DNA of 60,038 nt from positions 1 through 60,038 of the forward strand of contig NZ_FOBU01000006.1 in assembly GCF_900109915.1 (NCBI RefSeq), written 5' to 3'. Position numbers and translations under genes: made by a program. This stretch comes from Luteibacter sp. UNCMF331Sha3.1 (GTDB lineage: Bacteria; Pseudomonadota; Gammaproteobacteria; Xanthomonadales; Rhodanobacteraceae). The notes beneath the pieces are model-generated. The model worked only from the letters and a program-made list of their open reading frames with translations, searched no databases and had not been told where the DNA came from. This document shows positions 36,643 through 46,900 of this stretch, piece by piece. Position 1 is the stretch's first letter. The number at the start of each line of letters is the position of its first letter.

Positions 36643-38439
36643 ATGCGTATTCGCCATCTTGCCGGTGCCATTGGCGCCGCCCTTCTCTTCAGTGCCGGGG
36701 CGCACGCCGACGGTTTCCAGCAGGTCGTTTCGTTCGGCGACAGCCTGAGCGATAACGGCAACGTCTCCATCCTCAGCCGCTCCCCGGTGGTCACCCGTTT
36801 CACGACCAACCCCGGCACGGTCGCGGTCGAGAACATCGCGAAGTACTTCAACCTGTCGCTCACGCCGTCCCTCGCCGGTGGCACCGACTACGCCTTCGGC
36901 GGCGCCCGCGCCGCGATCGCCAACCCGGTCCCCGCCACGTCGACGCAGGTCCAGCAGTACCTCGCCGCCAACGGTGGCAAGGCGAACCCGAATGCCCTCT
37001 ACACGATGTGGATCGGCGCCAACGACCTGCTCGCCGCCGCCGGCAACCCGGCCACCGCGCAGGTGACGGTCGCGACCGCCGCCACGAACGAAGTCGCACA
37101 GATCAAGGCGCTGCAGGCCGCGGGCGCCAAGACCATCGTCGTCTTCAACCTGCCGGACGTCGGCAAGACCCCGGCAGCCCTGTCGCAAGGCGCCGCCGCG
37201 TCGGCCGGCATCTCGCAGCTCGCGCAGGTCTACAACGGCGTGCTGTCCGGCGGTCTCGCATCGGCGAATCGCGGCATCGTGCCGATCGACACCTACGCCC
37301 TGCTCAACGAAGTGATCGCGAGCCCGGGCACCTACGGCTTCACCAACGTCACCGTGCCGGCCTGCACCACGGCCAGCTCGATCACCTGCTCGCCCGCCAC
37401 CCTGCGCGATCCGAACGCCGCCGCCACGTACCTCTTCGCCGACGGCATCCACCCGACCAACGCGGCGCACGCACTGCTTGGCCAGTACGCGATCTCGGTG
37501 ATCACCGCTCCGCAGCAGATCTCGCTGCTCGGCGAAGCGGGCCTGGCGTCCAACGCCGCGCACGTGCGCACGCTGCGCAACCAGATGGTGGCCGACAACT
37601 TCGGCGCCGAATCGCGCGTCTTCGCGGCGGTCGATTACGGCCAGCAGAAGTTCAAGAACACCGATACCTCGCCCAAGACCGACAGCGACAACGTCAACCT
37701 GACGATCGGCGCCGATGCGCGCGTGAACGACAACGTGTCCGTGGGCGTGGCGATGGGCGTCGCGCAGTCGAAGGCCGACTTCCAGGGCGGCGGCGGTTAC
37801 AAGATGCAGGACATCGCCGGCTCGGGCTACGCCTTCTATCACAACGGTGGCGGCTACGTCGGCACGTACGTGAGCTTCGGCCAGCTCAGCTTCACCGACA
37901 TCGATCGCCGCATCGACCTCGGCAGCGCGCGTCGCACCGAGACCGGCAAGACGGACGGCTCGCACGTCGGCGCCGGCCTCACGGGCGGCTGGTGGTTCGG
38001 CAGCGAGTCGCTGAAGACCGGTCCGTACGTCTCGGTCGACTTCCAGCAGCTGCGCGTCTTCGGCTATACCGAGCGCAACGACACCAGCACGGCCATGCGC
38101 TTCGACAAGCAGACGCGCAACGCCCGCATCGAGACGGCAGGCTGGCGCCTGCAGGGCGCCTGGCAGTCGGGCAACACCATGCTTCGTCCGTTCGTCGAAG
38201 TGGCATACAACCATGACGGTCGCGCCGAGGATCGCTTCGTGACCGCGGGCCTGACCAACATGGCGGGCGAGTTCAGCATCCAGGGCTTCTCCCCGGACAA
38301 GACCTGGGTCACGGCCGACCTCGGCGTCACGGCCGACTTCAACCAGACCTGGAGCGGCTGGGTGAGCTACACCGGTCGCTTCGCCGACGACACCCAGCGC
38401 TACAACGGCCTGAACCTCGGGCTGAAGATGGCGTTCTGA
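36643..38439 (+). CDS. GDSL-family esterase/lipase autotransporter (EstA type)
   Basis: 598 residues. Signal peptide 1-22 (AALLFSAGAHA). The GDSL block is FGDSLSDNG with Ser34, block III is GAND (125-128), and DGIHPT supplies the Asp267/His270 pair, so the SGNH catalytic set is complete. Residues ~335-598 form the 12-strand autotransporter beta-domain ending in LGLKMAF. The enzyme is expected to be displayed on the outer membrane and to cleave lipid esters. ATG 36643 was preferred to the in-frame GTG at 36634, which overlaps the GGAG ribosome site. Confidence 0.9.
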   Translation: MRIRHLAGAIGAALLFSAGAHADGFQQVVSFGDSLSDNGNVSILSRSPVVTRFTTNPGTVAVENIAKYFNLSLTPSLAGGTDYAFGGARAAIANPVPATSTQVQQYLAANGGKANPNALYTMWIGANDLLAAAGNPATAQVTVATAATNEVAQIKALQAAGAKTIVVFNLPDVGKTPAALSQGAAASAGISQLAQVYNGVLSGGLASANRGIVPIDTYALLNEVIASPGTYGFTNVTVPACTTASSITCSPATLRDPNAAATYLFADGIHPTNAAHALLGQYAISVITAPQQISLLGEAGLASNAAHVRTLRNQMVADNFGAESRVFAAVDYGQQKFKNTDTSPKTDSDNVNLTIGADARVNDNVSVGVAMGVAQSKADFQGGGGYKMQDIAGSGYAFYHNGGGYVGTYVSFGQLSFTDIDRRIDLGSARRTETGKTDGSHVGAGLTGGWWFGSESLKTGPYVSVDFQQLRVFGYTERNDTSTAMRFDKQTRNARIETAGWRLQGAWQSGNTMLRPFVEVAYNHDGRAEDRFVTAGLTNMAGEFSIQGFSPDKTWVTADLGVTADFNQTWSGWVSYTGRFADDTQRYNGLNLGLKMAF

Positions 38440-38460
38440 TCGTCATCGGACCGCGACACG

Positions 38461-38490
38461 AAAACGCCGGCCACGAGCCGGCGTTTTTTT
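38461..38490 (+). terminator. Rho-independent terminator after the autotransporter gene
   Basis: Stem CGCCGGC/GCCGGCG with loop CACGA, preceded by AAAA and followed by TTTTTTT, 22 nt after the stop codon. Confidence 0.9.
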
Positions 38491-38623
38491 GGCCGCTTAT
38501 GTGTAGGTTTAGGCTGATATCTGCGTCAGCCAAGAGCGCGCCGGCTTTCCGCCTGATAAGCCGTGTAAGAGGAAGACTATGCTCGTTTCGCCTCATCCGA
38601 GGCGCGATGAAGGATACTCAACG

Positions 38624-39070
38624 ATGCGCATTCGTTATGTGTTAGCCACGTTATTGCTTGTGTGCTTTGGAGCGATGCCGAGCATCTCCATGGCATTGCC
38701 AGCGTTTGCACGAGCGGTGATCTACTTCGACGCAAACGACAACATCATCGGGAACTCAAATCTCTACTGCAACAACGTGAGGGAGCACGCTGGGCAGGTC
38801 GACTACGGCAATGCGTATCGCGTGGAGTTTGAGTTTGGATGCGGTGATCCAATCGTCTCATGCGATGACATGGGACTTTGCCAGACTGTTGGCCATAACC
38901 TAGTTAATTCGGCCGTTTACTTTCGTACTGCGACGGGACGGACACTGCAAAATTATTGCCAGGACGTGCCATATCAAGGCGGTCCATTCTTCGGGAAAAA
39001 ATCTTGCTCCCTTCCGGCCCCATCTCAACTGTCGGGTCTTGGGAATTACCTGCCGGGCACGGGCTACTAG
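38624..39070 (+). CDS. Small secreted Cys-rich protein of unknown function
   Basis: 148 residues from ATG 38624 (MRIRYVLATLLLVCFGAMPSI). A clear signal peptide spans residues 1-24, leaving a mature protein with six cysteines (LYCN, FGCG, VSCD, GLCQ, NYCQ, KSCS), enough for three disulfides. The segment VIYFDANDNIIGNSNLYC loosely recalls DUF6289-type short secreted proteins of Xanthomonadales, a weak resemblance. The gene is visibly less GC-rich and less codon-biased than its neighbours, which suggests recent acquisition or relaxed selection. It lies alone between two terminators. Confidence 0.65.
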   Translation: MRIRYVLATLLLVCFGAMPSISMALPAFARAVIYFDANDNIIGNSNLYCNNVREHAGQVDYGNAYRVEFEFGCGDPIVSCDDMGLCQTVGHNLVNSAVYFRTATGRTLQNYCQDVPYQGGPFFGKKSCSLPAPSQLSGLGNYLPGTGY

Positions 39071-39163
39071 TTAAGCGTGACTCTCAAACGCAGCATTCGC
39101 CAATTCAATTGATTCGAAATTGGCGCCGTCGCGCTTGCAGCGTCTGAGTTCGGCCTGCGGGGC

Positions 39164-39206
39164 CACGCAAAGAAACGCCGGCTGGAAGCCGGCGTTTCTT
39201 TGCGTG
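39164..39206. terminator. Bidirectional terminator with a 20-bp stem
   Basis: A perfect 20-bp stem with a GGA loop, arms beginning CACGCAAAGAAACGCCGGC, AT-rich on its outer side in both directions. It separates the small secreted protein gene from the convergent YbaY-like gene. Confidence 0.85.
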
Positions 39207-39223
39207 CAGGCATGACTGCCTAG

Positions 39224-40090
39224 TTATTTTTTGCCGCCGGCCTTCGCGTACATCGCGTCAGCCTGCTTGCGCAGGTTGTTCGCGTCGTCTTCCGACAGCG
39301 TGTCGACCTTGCCGCCCGCTTCGTTCTGCTTCAGCACGAGCTCGCCTGCGTCGTTCCAGCCGGCGCGCGCGATGGAGTTCGGCTTCGCGTCCTTGCTGGA
39401 CTTCTTCTCCTGGACGATGACCCAGGCCTTGCCGTCCTTGTAGGCGTAGTTCGTCGAGGTGAAGCCCTTGTCGCCGTAGTCGACGAGCTCGATCACGAAG
39501 ACGACGTCGTTGCCCTTCTTGAAGATCTGCCAGCCGCGGGACTCGCCTTCCTTCAGCGCCGTGCCCTGGGTGACCTTCATGCCACCGATGTTCTTCTTGA
39601 CGCTGTTGAAGCCGGCCAGTTCCTTCTCGCCCGGGGTGGCTTCACCGACGAGCTGGATGTTGGCGACGTTCTTGGCGCCCTTCGTGAGGACCGGGGTCTT
39701 CAGCGGGGAGGCGTAGTGGCGCTCGCCGTCCTGCAGCGAGGCCTCGATGATGTACATGTCGTTCGGATTGAGGTCCGTCGCATTGAAGTCGAGCTGGAAC
39801 TGCTGCGGCATGGTGACCGGCGCGAACGTCTTGCTGGCGAGCGGCTGCGAGCCTTCGGCCGAGACGTCGACGAGCTTGAGCTCGAGCTTGGCGTCCGGGC
39901 TGAGCTGTGCGCCGGCGTCACGCAGGGTGACGGTACCGGTGACGGCGTTGGCCGGCGTGGCCGGTGCGGTGTCGCCGCCGCTGGTGCTGGCGGACGCGGC
40001 CGCGGACTGGCCGTTGTTGTCGGAGCCACTGCAACCGGCGAGGGCCGCCAGTGCGGCCACGGATGCGAGCGACAAGATAATCCTGCGCAT
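39224..40090 (-). CDS. YbaY-family lipoprotein
   Basis: 288 residues. The lipobox LAALAGC places the lipidated Cys at residue 20, followed by a Ser/Ala/Thr-rich linker to ~45. Residues 48-145 match the YbaY/YscW-type beta domain (VTGTVTLRDAGAQLSPDAKLELKLVDVS, MPQQFQLDFNATDLNPNDMYIIEASLQDG). The C-terminal ~120 residues are Lys-rich and unassigned. An outer-membrane or periplasmic lipoprotein, function unknown. The upstream region has two palindromes that could be operators. Confidence 0.8.
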   Translation of the reverse strand: MRRIILSLASVAALAALAGCSGSDNNGQSAAASASTSGGDTAPATPANAVTGTVTLRDAGAQLSPDAKLELKLVDVSAEGSQPLASKTFAPVTMPQQFQLDFNATDLNPNDMYIIEASLQDGERHYASPLKTPVLTKGAKNVANIQLVGEATPGEKELAGFNSVKKNIGGMKVTQGTALKEGESRGWQIFKKGNDVVFVIELVDYGDKGFTSTNYAYKDGKAWVIVQEKKSSKDAKPNSIARAGWNDAGELVLKQNEAGGKVDTLSEDDANNLRKQADAMYAKAGGKK

Positions 40091-40279
40091 GGTCGAACCT
40101 CGTTACGGAACGGAATGGTTGTGGGTCACGGAAGATACGCACGCGCATGGCGGCGCAAGGACTTCCGAGGGGGATTTGGAAGCATACCGGCAAATGCGCC
40201 GCTGTAAAAGTCAAGTGAGGAACCTGACAGGTATCGGGTTTCGCGAGCCGGTTGGCAGCTTTGGGACCAGATTTGCCGA

Positions 40280-40315
40280 AAAGCGGTAACGCTTTGAATA
40301 AGAAAACGTTTTCTT
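40280..40315. promoter_or_regulatory. Two adjacent palindromes upstream of the YbaY-like gene
   Basis: AAAGCG-GTAA-CGCTTT (40280-40295) and the perfect 16-bp AAGAAAACGTTTTCTT (40300-40315), separated by 4 bp. Central-CG palindromes of this kind are typical of LacI-family operators, but no such regulator is in the window. They lie ~190 bp upstream of the lipoprotein start and just before the terminator of receptor 1, in a 318-bp gap that holds no gene. Confidence 0.4.
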
Positions 40316-40325
40316 CCGTTCGGCC

Positions 40326-40355
40326 AAAAAAAACGCCACCCGAAGGTGGCGTTTT
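40326..40355 (-). terminator. Rho-independent terminator of receptor 1
   Basis: Stem AACGCCACC/GGTGGCGTT with loop CGAA; on the minus strand it is followed by TTTTTT, 54 nt after the receptor stop codon. Confidence 0.9.
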
Positions 40356-40408
40356 CGTTCCCGGTCGAGCCGCTCGCTTACGCGAGCGGTCGATCACGAC
40401 GCTCTGGA

Positions 40409-43400
40409 TCAGAAGTCGTAGGTCGCACCGAAGCGGACCGAACGCGGGGTCTGGTACGTCAGCGCACGGCGGTACTCCGGATCCGGAGCCGACGACACGC
40501 CGTAGTACGGGTACGACTGGGTCTTCTGCTGCTCGTTGAGCAGGTTGAAGACTTCGATGCTGAAGGCCAGCTTGTGGTCCGCGAACGCCGGACGGTATTC
40601 CGTGCTGAGCGACACCGTGTGGGTGATCGGCAGACGGCTGCCCGAACCCGGAGGCGACGGCTGACCGTTGCACCAGTGGTAGGAATCGACGCCGTAACCC
40701 GCGTCTTCCTGGTTCGGACCGAAACCGCCGTAGCAGTTACGCGGCGCACCCGAGACGATGGCGATGTTGCCGGCGACCATCCACTCCGGGGTGATCTGGT
40801 AAGCACCGTACGCCTTCAGGGCGTGCTTGTGATCGTTCGCGAGCGTGCCGTTCGAATAGACCATCAGCGGCGCGTTATCCCACGCCTGCGTTACCGACGG
40901 CGAGCTGCGCGTACCGGCATCCGTATCGACCTGGCCTTCCGAGTTGCCGTACAGGCGCGAGTACGTGTAGCTGACGGTGCCCCACCAGTTGCCGTCGCCC
41001 TTCTGGCGATCGAGGTGGAACTCGGCCGAGTAGTACTTGCGCTTCAGGTGCGGGAAGCCAAGGTCCTTGTTCGACAGGTCGATGGAGTCGTAACCACCGG
41101 CCGCGTTGCCGACCTGGAAGGTGTTGGCGCGACCCGGGTTGAACAGGTAGCAACCGACCTGATCCCACTTCTGCGAATCGACGTCGTAGCCCTTGGCGGC
41201 GAATGCGTCCTGCACCACACCGGTGTCGCAGTAGTCGTCGATCGCGTTGCCGAGCTTGCGGAGCGTCAGCTTCGCACCGTAGGTCCAGTTCGTTCCCAGC
41301 GTCTTGTCGAAGCCGGCGATGAACTCGTCCTGGTACTCGGCCTTCACGCCGCGGGCGGTGACGACGTTCGGATCCGGCGTCTGACCGTATTCGTTGTTCG
41401 TCGAGATCGGAGCGCCCACGCCGCGAACGGTGTTCAGCGGGGTCAGGCCGGTCGGGTAACCGTTGCTCGGATCGATGCCCGTGTACGAGAAGTACGTGTT
41501 CGTGTAGTACGACGCCGAAGCACCGCGCAGCGCCGGCGCGGCCGGCAGGGCGAGGTAGTAACGGCCAGCGTTGGCGTACACCTTGAAGGTGCTGTCGCCG
41601 TACACGTCCCAGCTACCGCCGAGGCGCGGAGCCCACTGCGGCTTGGTCTGGGCGATGTAGGCCTGACCGGCGCTGTTGTAGTTCGTGAACTGGTCGTTGC
41701 GCAGACCGATCGACAGCAGGATGTTGTCGTTGAGCTGCCACTTGTCTTCGACGTACTGGGCGCGCTGCTTCACACGGACGCTGGCGGCCGTGGTCATGCG
41801 GTACTGCGCGACGTAGTACGGGGTACCGACCGGAGCCGTGACCTGGCCACCGGCGATGGTGCTCGCGCCCTGCTGCACGGTGCCGTACGACCACGAGTAG
41901 CCGTTGTTACCGTAGATGAAGGTGCCGTCGTTGTTGTCCTGCGTGTTCTGGTTGTCGATACCAGCCGTCAGGGTATGGTCGCCGAGCGTCCAGGCCAGGT
42001 CGAGGCGGTAGTTCGAACCCTTGCTCTCGTGACGCGGATCGTCGATGTCGCGCAGGTTCTGCGCGTTCGCGATACCGCCGGCGACGCCACCGTTGTATGC
42101 CGGGTTCTGGTTGCCCGCGCCGGTGATGTAGATGAGGTCCGGATCGGTCTGCGCCGGACGGGTGAAGAACGCCGTCTTCTGCTTGCCGTACTGCGCCGTC
42201 AACGTCAGCGTATCGGTGATGTAGCTGGTGTACTTCGCCAGCCACATGGTCTGCTTGGTGTTCTCGATGGTCGCCGCGTTACGGTAAGCGCCACGGGTGT
42301 TCGTGTCGTTGTCGTACGCGTAGATGCCGCCGGAGTACTCGTCCTTGTAGGACGCGCCGGTCAGTTCGAGTATGTTGCTGTCGTTGATGTTCCAGTCGAT
42401 CTTGCCGTACAGCTTCGGATCGTCGTAGCGGTACTGCGTGGTACGCGTCGTGGACACCGAACCGACGTTCGTGCCTTCGCGACGCGCGCCTTCGACGGCG
42501 ATGAACGCGAACAGCTTGTCCTTGATCAGCGGGCCGCCGGCGTAGGCCGAAGCGATCGCTTCCCAATCCTTGTTGTCAGCACGGTACTGGTAACGCTCGC
42601 CTTCGCTGGGCGAACCCTTCGCGAAGTTGATGTTCTTCGGGTCAGCCTTGCCCCACTTCGGGGTGAACAGCAGCTGGCCACCGAAGTGGAATTCGTTCGT
42701 GCCGCGACGACCCACGACGTTGATGACGCCACCGGCCGAACGGCCGTACTGGGCGCCATAACCACCGGTCAGGATTTCCTGCTGGTCGATCGCGCCGTAC
42801 GGCAGGACGATACCGCCGTAACCGTTGATCGGATCGGTGGTGTTCATGCCGTTGACGTAGTAGGCATTCTCGTTGACCGACGAACCGGCGAACGAGACGA
42901 GGGCCTGGCCGGTCGGGCTGGCAACGCCGGTACCCGTGGCACCCGGCGACACGCCCGGCGCCAGCAGCGCGATCGCTTCGGCGCTACGGCCGAGCGGCAG
43001 CTGCTTCAGCTGGGTCTGCGTGATGACGGTGCGCGAGTCGACCGACGAGACGTCGATCGGCGGCAGCGCGGTGCCGACGACGGTGACGCCCTCGAGGTTC
43101 GAAGCGCTGGCAGCGGTGGCGGCGGCAGCGAACGAGACGTCCGTACCGGCGTTGACGCGCAGCTCGACGTTGTCGCGCGAGTCGACGACGGCGCCGCCCT
43201 TGAGCAGGCTGACCTTGTAGCTGCCCAGCGGCAGGTTGCCGAAGTTGTAACGGCCGTTTTCGCCGACCGTGGTGGTACGGGTCACACCAGTCTGGCTGGT
43301 GATCTGGACGGTTTCGCCCGGCTCGGCCGAACCGAACAGGCTACCGGTGGTGGCCTGGGCGTACACGGTACCCGTGAGGCCCATGCCCATCGCCAGCGCG

Positions 43401-43456
43401 AGCGCGAGCGAGGAACGACGCAGGACGGACGCCTGCCGGATGCTGCGAGAACTCAT
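40409..43456 (-). CDS. Oar-like TonB-dependent receptor 1 of 3
   Basis: 1015 residues. Signal peptide to ~34 (GMGLTGTVYAQA), a carboxypeptidase regulatory-like domain (about 36-105, ending in GSYKVSLLKGGAVVDSRDNVEL), plug domain (EAIALLAPG, NENAYYVNGMNTTDPINGYGG, AIDQQEILTGGYGAQYGRSAGGVINVVGRRGTNE) and a long barrel ending RFGATYDF. The extra N-terminal domain defines Oar-type receptors for large or peptide-like ligands. GGGGAG lies 7 nt before the ATG. Most similar in the window to the two receptors upstream on the same strand; monocistronic, with its own promoter (43689-43718) and terminator. Confidence 0.92.
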   Translation of the reverse strand: MSSRSIRQASVLRRSSLALALAMGMGLTGTVYAQATTGSLFGSAEPGETVQITSQTGVTRTTTVGENGRYNFGNLPLGSYKVSLLKGGAVVDSRDNVELRVNAGTDVSFAAAATAASASNLEGVTVVGTALPPIDVSSVDSRTVITQTQLKQLPLGRSAEAIALLAPGVSPGATGTGVASPTGQALVSFAGSSVNENAYYVNGMNTTDPINGYGGIVLPYGAIDQQEILTGGYGAQYGRSAGGVINVVGRRGTNEFHFGGQLLFTPKWGKADPKNINFAKGSPSEGERYQYRADNKDWEAIASAYAGGPLIKDKLFAFIAVEGARREGTNVGSVSTTRTTQYRYDDPKLYGKIDWNINDSNILELTGASYKDEYSGGIYAYDNDTNTRGAYRNAATIENTKQTMWLAKYTSYITDTLTLTAQYGKQKTAFFTRPAQTDPDLIYITGAGNQNPAYNGGVAGGIANAQNLRDIDDPRHESKGSNYRLDLAWTLGDHTLTAGIDNQNTQDNNDGTFIYGNNGYSWSYGTVQQGASTIAGGQVTAPVGTPYYVAQYRMTTAASVRVKQRAQYVEDKWQLNDNILLSIGLRNDQFTNYNSAGQAYIAQTKPQWAPRLGGSWDVYGDSTFKVYANAGRYYLALPAAPALRGASASYYTNTYFSYTGIDPSNGYPTGLTPLNTVRGVGAPISTNNEYGQTPDPNVVTARGVKAEYQDEFIAGFDKTLGTNWTYGAKLTLRKLGNAIDDYCDTGVVQDAFAAKGYDVDSQKWDQVGCYLFNPGRANTFQVGNAAGGYDSIDLSNKDLGFPHLKRKYYSAEFHLDRQKGDGNWWGTVSYTYSRLYGNSEGQVDTDAGTRSSPSVTQAWDNAPLMVYSNGTLANDHKHALKAYGAYQITPEWMVAGNIAIVSGAPRNCYGGFGPNQEDAGYGVDSYHWCNGQPSPPGSGSRLPITHTVSLSTEYRPAFADHKLAFSIEVFNLLNEQQKTQSYPYYGVSSAPDPEYRRALTYQTPRSVRFGATYDF

Positions 43457-43688
43457 TGTAAATCTCCCCAGATCGGCCCGAACCGGGCCTCAAAGACAAG
43501 CAAAACCGACCGAGGCCGGAAAAAAGGTGGCTTCCTCGCCGGTCGCGTGTCTTAAGGGGATCACCAGCGTCCACTCCTCCCAGAGTGAGCACGCCGCCCG
43601 TAAGCACCGCTCCCGCAAAGCCTTGGACTGGCTGAACCCGGCCTTTCCGGCAGTGCAGGAAAGAGGGAACTCAGCATCGTCGACGCCG

Positions 43689-43718
43689 AACATAGGCGTA
43701 CGCCGACCACCGTGTCAA
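43689..43718 (-). promoter_or_regulatory. Sigma-70-type promoter of receptor 1
   Basis: On the minus strand TTGACA (43713-43718), an 18-nt spacer and TATGTT (43689-43694). The predicted leader is about 225 nt long. The 507-bp gap 43457-43963 also contains the terminator of receptor 2 and no gene. Confidence 0.75.
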
Positions 43719-43828
43719 CAAATTATTTACACGGGATCGGCGTTTTTTCTAACGCCATGTTGACGAGCCTTGCAGGATCAATCCCCTGAATTGCAGGGAT
43801 TTTTGCTTACGGTTGAAACAGTTCCGTC

Positions 43829-43861
43829 AAAAAAGCGCCCTCGTCCGCAGGGGCGAGGGCG
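43829..43861 (-). terminator. Rho-independent terminator of receptor 2
   Basis: Stem CGCCCTCG/CGAGGGCG; on the minus strand it is followed by CTTTTTTG. It lies ~100 nt after the receptor stop, with an additional hairpin (GGTCGGGGGCC / GGCCCCCGACC) near 43890-43916 between them. Confidence 0.85.
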
Positions 43862-43963
43862 ATCTGGGGAGGCTTTTGGGCCTTCTGACGGTCGGGGGCC
43901 TCCAGGCCCCCGACCGACCTTCTCTTCTTGTAGCTGCTTACCTACGTTCTTTGGACGATCCGA

Positions 43964-46900
43964 TCAGAAGTCGTACGTGATGCCGACGCGGGCATAGCGC
44001 GGGGTCGTCTGGTAAAGCGGGATGTCGTAGCGCGGGTTCGGCTTCGCAACGCTGCCGCGGATCGGGTAGACCTGCGTTTGCTTACGCTGATTGAAGATGT
44101 TGAACACCGTGAGGTTGAAACCGAGCTTGCTGTCGGCCCACGTCGGACGGTATTCGATCGAACCGGTCGCGATGTACGTCCACGGATTGTGGCCCTTCTC
44201 ACCCGGAGGCGACGGCTGACCTTCGCACCAGTGGTAGTACGAGCCGTAGCCGAGGTTCGGATTCGTCTCGTTCGGACCGTAGAAGCCGAGGCAGCTCTTC
44301 GGTGCACCCGACGCGATAAGCACGTTCGCCGAAGCGAGCCATTCCGGCGCGATCTGGTACGAACCGTAGATCTTGAACTGGTGCTTGCGGCTGTTAGCGA
44401 GTTCGCCGTTGGCGTACTGCATGACTTCCGCGTAATCCCAGTCCACTGTCGCCGAGACCGTGTCCTGACGGATGTCCGAACGGACCTGGCCTTCCGAGTT
44501 GCCGTAGCTCTTCGAGAAGACGTAATCGAAGCGGACCTGGTACTTGCCGTCCCACGCGTGGTCGAGATACAGCTCGAGGCCGTAGTAATTACGCTTGCTG
44601 TGCGGGAAGCCGAAGTCCTCGTTGTTCATGTCGACGCTGTAAAAGCCGCCGTTGGTGTTCGGAACGAGGAAGGTGTTCGCACGACCCGGGTTGAACAGGT
44701 AGCTGCCCTGAATATCGCCGATGGTGTCCGGATCGATACCCTGGCGAATCATCTTGCGCTCGATGGCGCCAGCATCGCCGACGTCGTCGATCGCGTTGCG
44801 CAGTTTGCGCACCGTGGCCTTCGCGCCGTACGTCCACTTGTCGGTCAGCGACGCGTCGAAACCGAGGATGAACTCGTCCTGGTACTGCGACTTGATGTTC
44901 GTGGCGGCGGCAGTCTTCGGATCACGCGGGATGCCGTATTCGCGGTTGGCCGAGATCGGACCGCCCGTGCTGCTGAAGATCGGCGTCAAGCCCTGCGGGA
45001 TACCGTTGGCATCGATACCCGTGTAGTTGAAATACTCACGCGTGTAGAGCGAGGCACCCGCGGAACGCAGTGCGACGGTCGCCGGCAGGGCGAGGAAATA
45101 GCGGCCCGCGTTGGCATAGATCTTAAGGCTGGAATCGCCATTGACGTCCCAGGTCGCACCGAGGCGCGGGGCCCACTGCGGCGTGGTGAGGCGCAGGTAC
45201 GCTTCGCCGTTCTGGTTATAGTTGGTGAACTGGTCGTTACGCAGACCCACCTTGACCAGCCAGCGGTCGTTGACCTGCCACGAGTCTTCGATGTACTGGG
45301 CGCGCTGGGTCGTACGAACCGACGCCTGCGTGCTGTAAACGTAGCGCGCGACGTAGTAGCCATCGCCACCGGGCGGTGCCACGTAAGCGGCGTCGGCCGG
45401 CGTATCGCCGATGATCGGCGTATCCGCGTCGGTCTGCCAGTATTCCCAGCCGTACCCCGGACCCGACGTGGTGATGCCGTCGTTCTTGTCGAGCACCTTC
45501 TGGTTATCGATACCGGCGGTGATCGTGTGATCGCCCGCGCGATAGCTCAGATCGATGCGCAGGTTGGTGTTCGTCGACTTGTGCTTCGGATCGGCGATCT
45601 GTGCAGAAGGATTCGAGTTGGTGATGAAACCACCACCTGTCAACGCGGTGTTCTGCTGGTTCGCCTGCAGGATCGAGGGCAGCGTGGAGTCCGCGACCGC
45701 AGTGTAGTACGTACCCTTCATCTTGCCGTAAAGGGCCGTCAACGTCAGGTCGTCGGTGATGTAGCTGGTGAACTTGGCGCTGTAAACGTCCGCACCCGAC
45801 TTGTTCTGCGGGGCGCCGGCGGTGTCCTTGCCGGTGTACGCGCCGCGAACGCCGGTGGCGTAATCGTAATCGTAGATCGATGCGTCGTAGTTCTGCTTGT
45901 TCGACGCGCCGGTCAACTCCAGGATGTTGCTGTCGTTGATGTTCCAGTCGATCTTCGCGTAGTACTTCGGATTGCGATAGTTCTGCTTGTACGTGAACGG
46001 CGCGTTGACGTTAAGCGTCTGGTCGCCCTGACGACGCTCCTGCTCGGCGGCGAGGAACACGTACAGGGTGTCCTTGATCAGCGGACCACCGGCATAGGCC
46101 GAGTACGTGGTGCGCCAGAACTTGTCGTCCTTATTGCGATCGAACACCTGCCCAGCGGCCGGCCCGATCTGGCTGTAATAATTGTTCGGGCTCGCCTTCG
46201 CGCCCTTCGGCTCCCACAGCACCTGGCCACCGAAGTGCCATTCGTTCGTGCCGCGCTTACCGACCTGGCTGATGACGCCGCCCGACGAACGGCCGTATGC
46301 CGCGCCGTAGCCGCCGGCCAGCACTTCCTGCTGGTCGATCGCGCCGTACGGCAGCGTGATACCACCGAAGCCGCTGAGCGGATCCGTCGTGTTGAAGCCG
46401 TTGATGTAGTACGCGTTCTCGGTGACCGCGCTACCCGCGATCGAGACGAGCGCGTTACCGGTCGGGCCGACGAAGAACGAGCTGCCGGCCACGGCGCCCG
46501 GCGCCAGCAGCGCGATGGCTTCCGCGGTGCGCGCCAGCGGCAGCTTGGCGAGCTGTTCGGAGGTGATCACGGTGCGCGAGTCGACGGTCGACACGTCGAT
46601 CGACGGCAGCGCGTTGGCCGAAACGGTCACGCCTTCGAGGTTCGACGTATCGGCGGCAGTGGTGGCGCCGGTGAAATTCACGGTGGTACCGGCACCGACG
46701 ACGATGCCGACGTTGTCGCGCGAGTCGACCACGGCGCCGCCGCGGCTGACCGACACCTTGTACTGGCCGGTCTGCAGGTTGTCGACGGTGTACTTGCCGG
46801 ACGGATCGGCAGTGGTCGAACGGGTCACGCCCGTGTTGCTGGTGACGGTGACGGTGTCGCCCGACTGCGCCTGACCCGTGATGCGACCGACGGTCGACTG

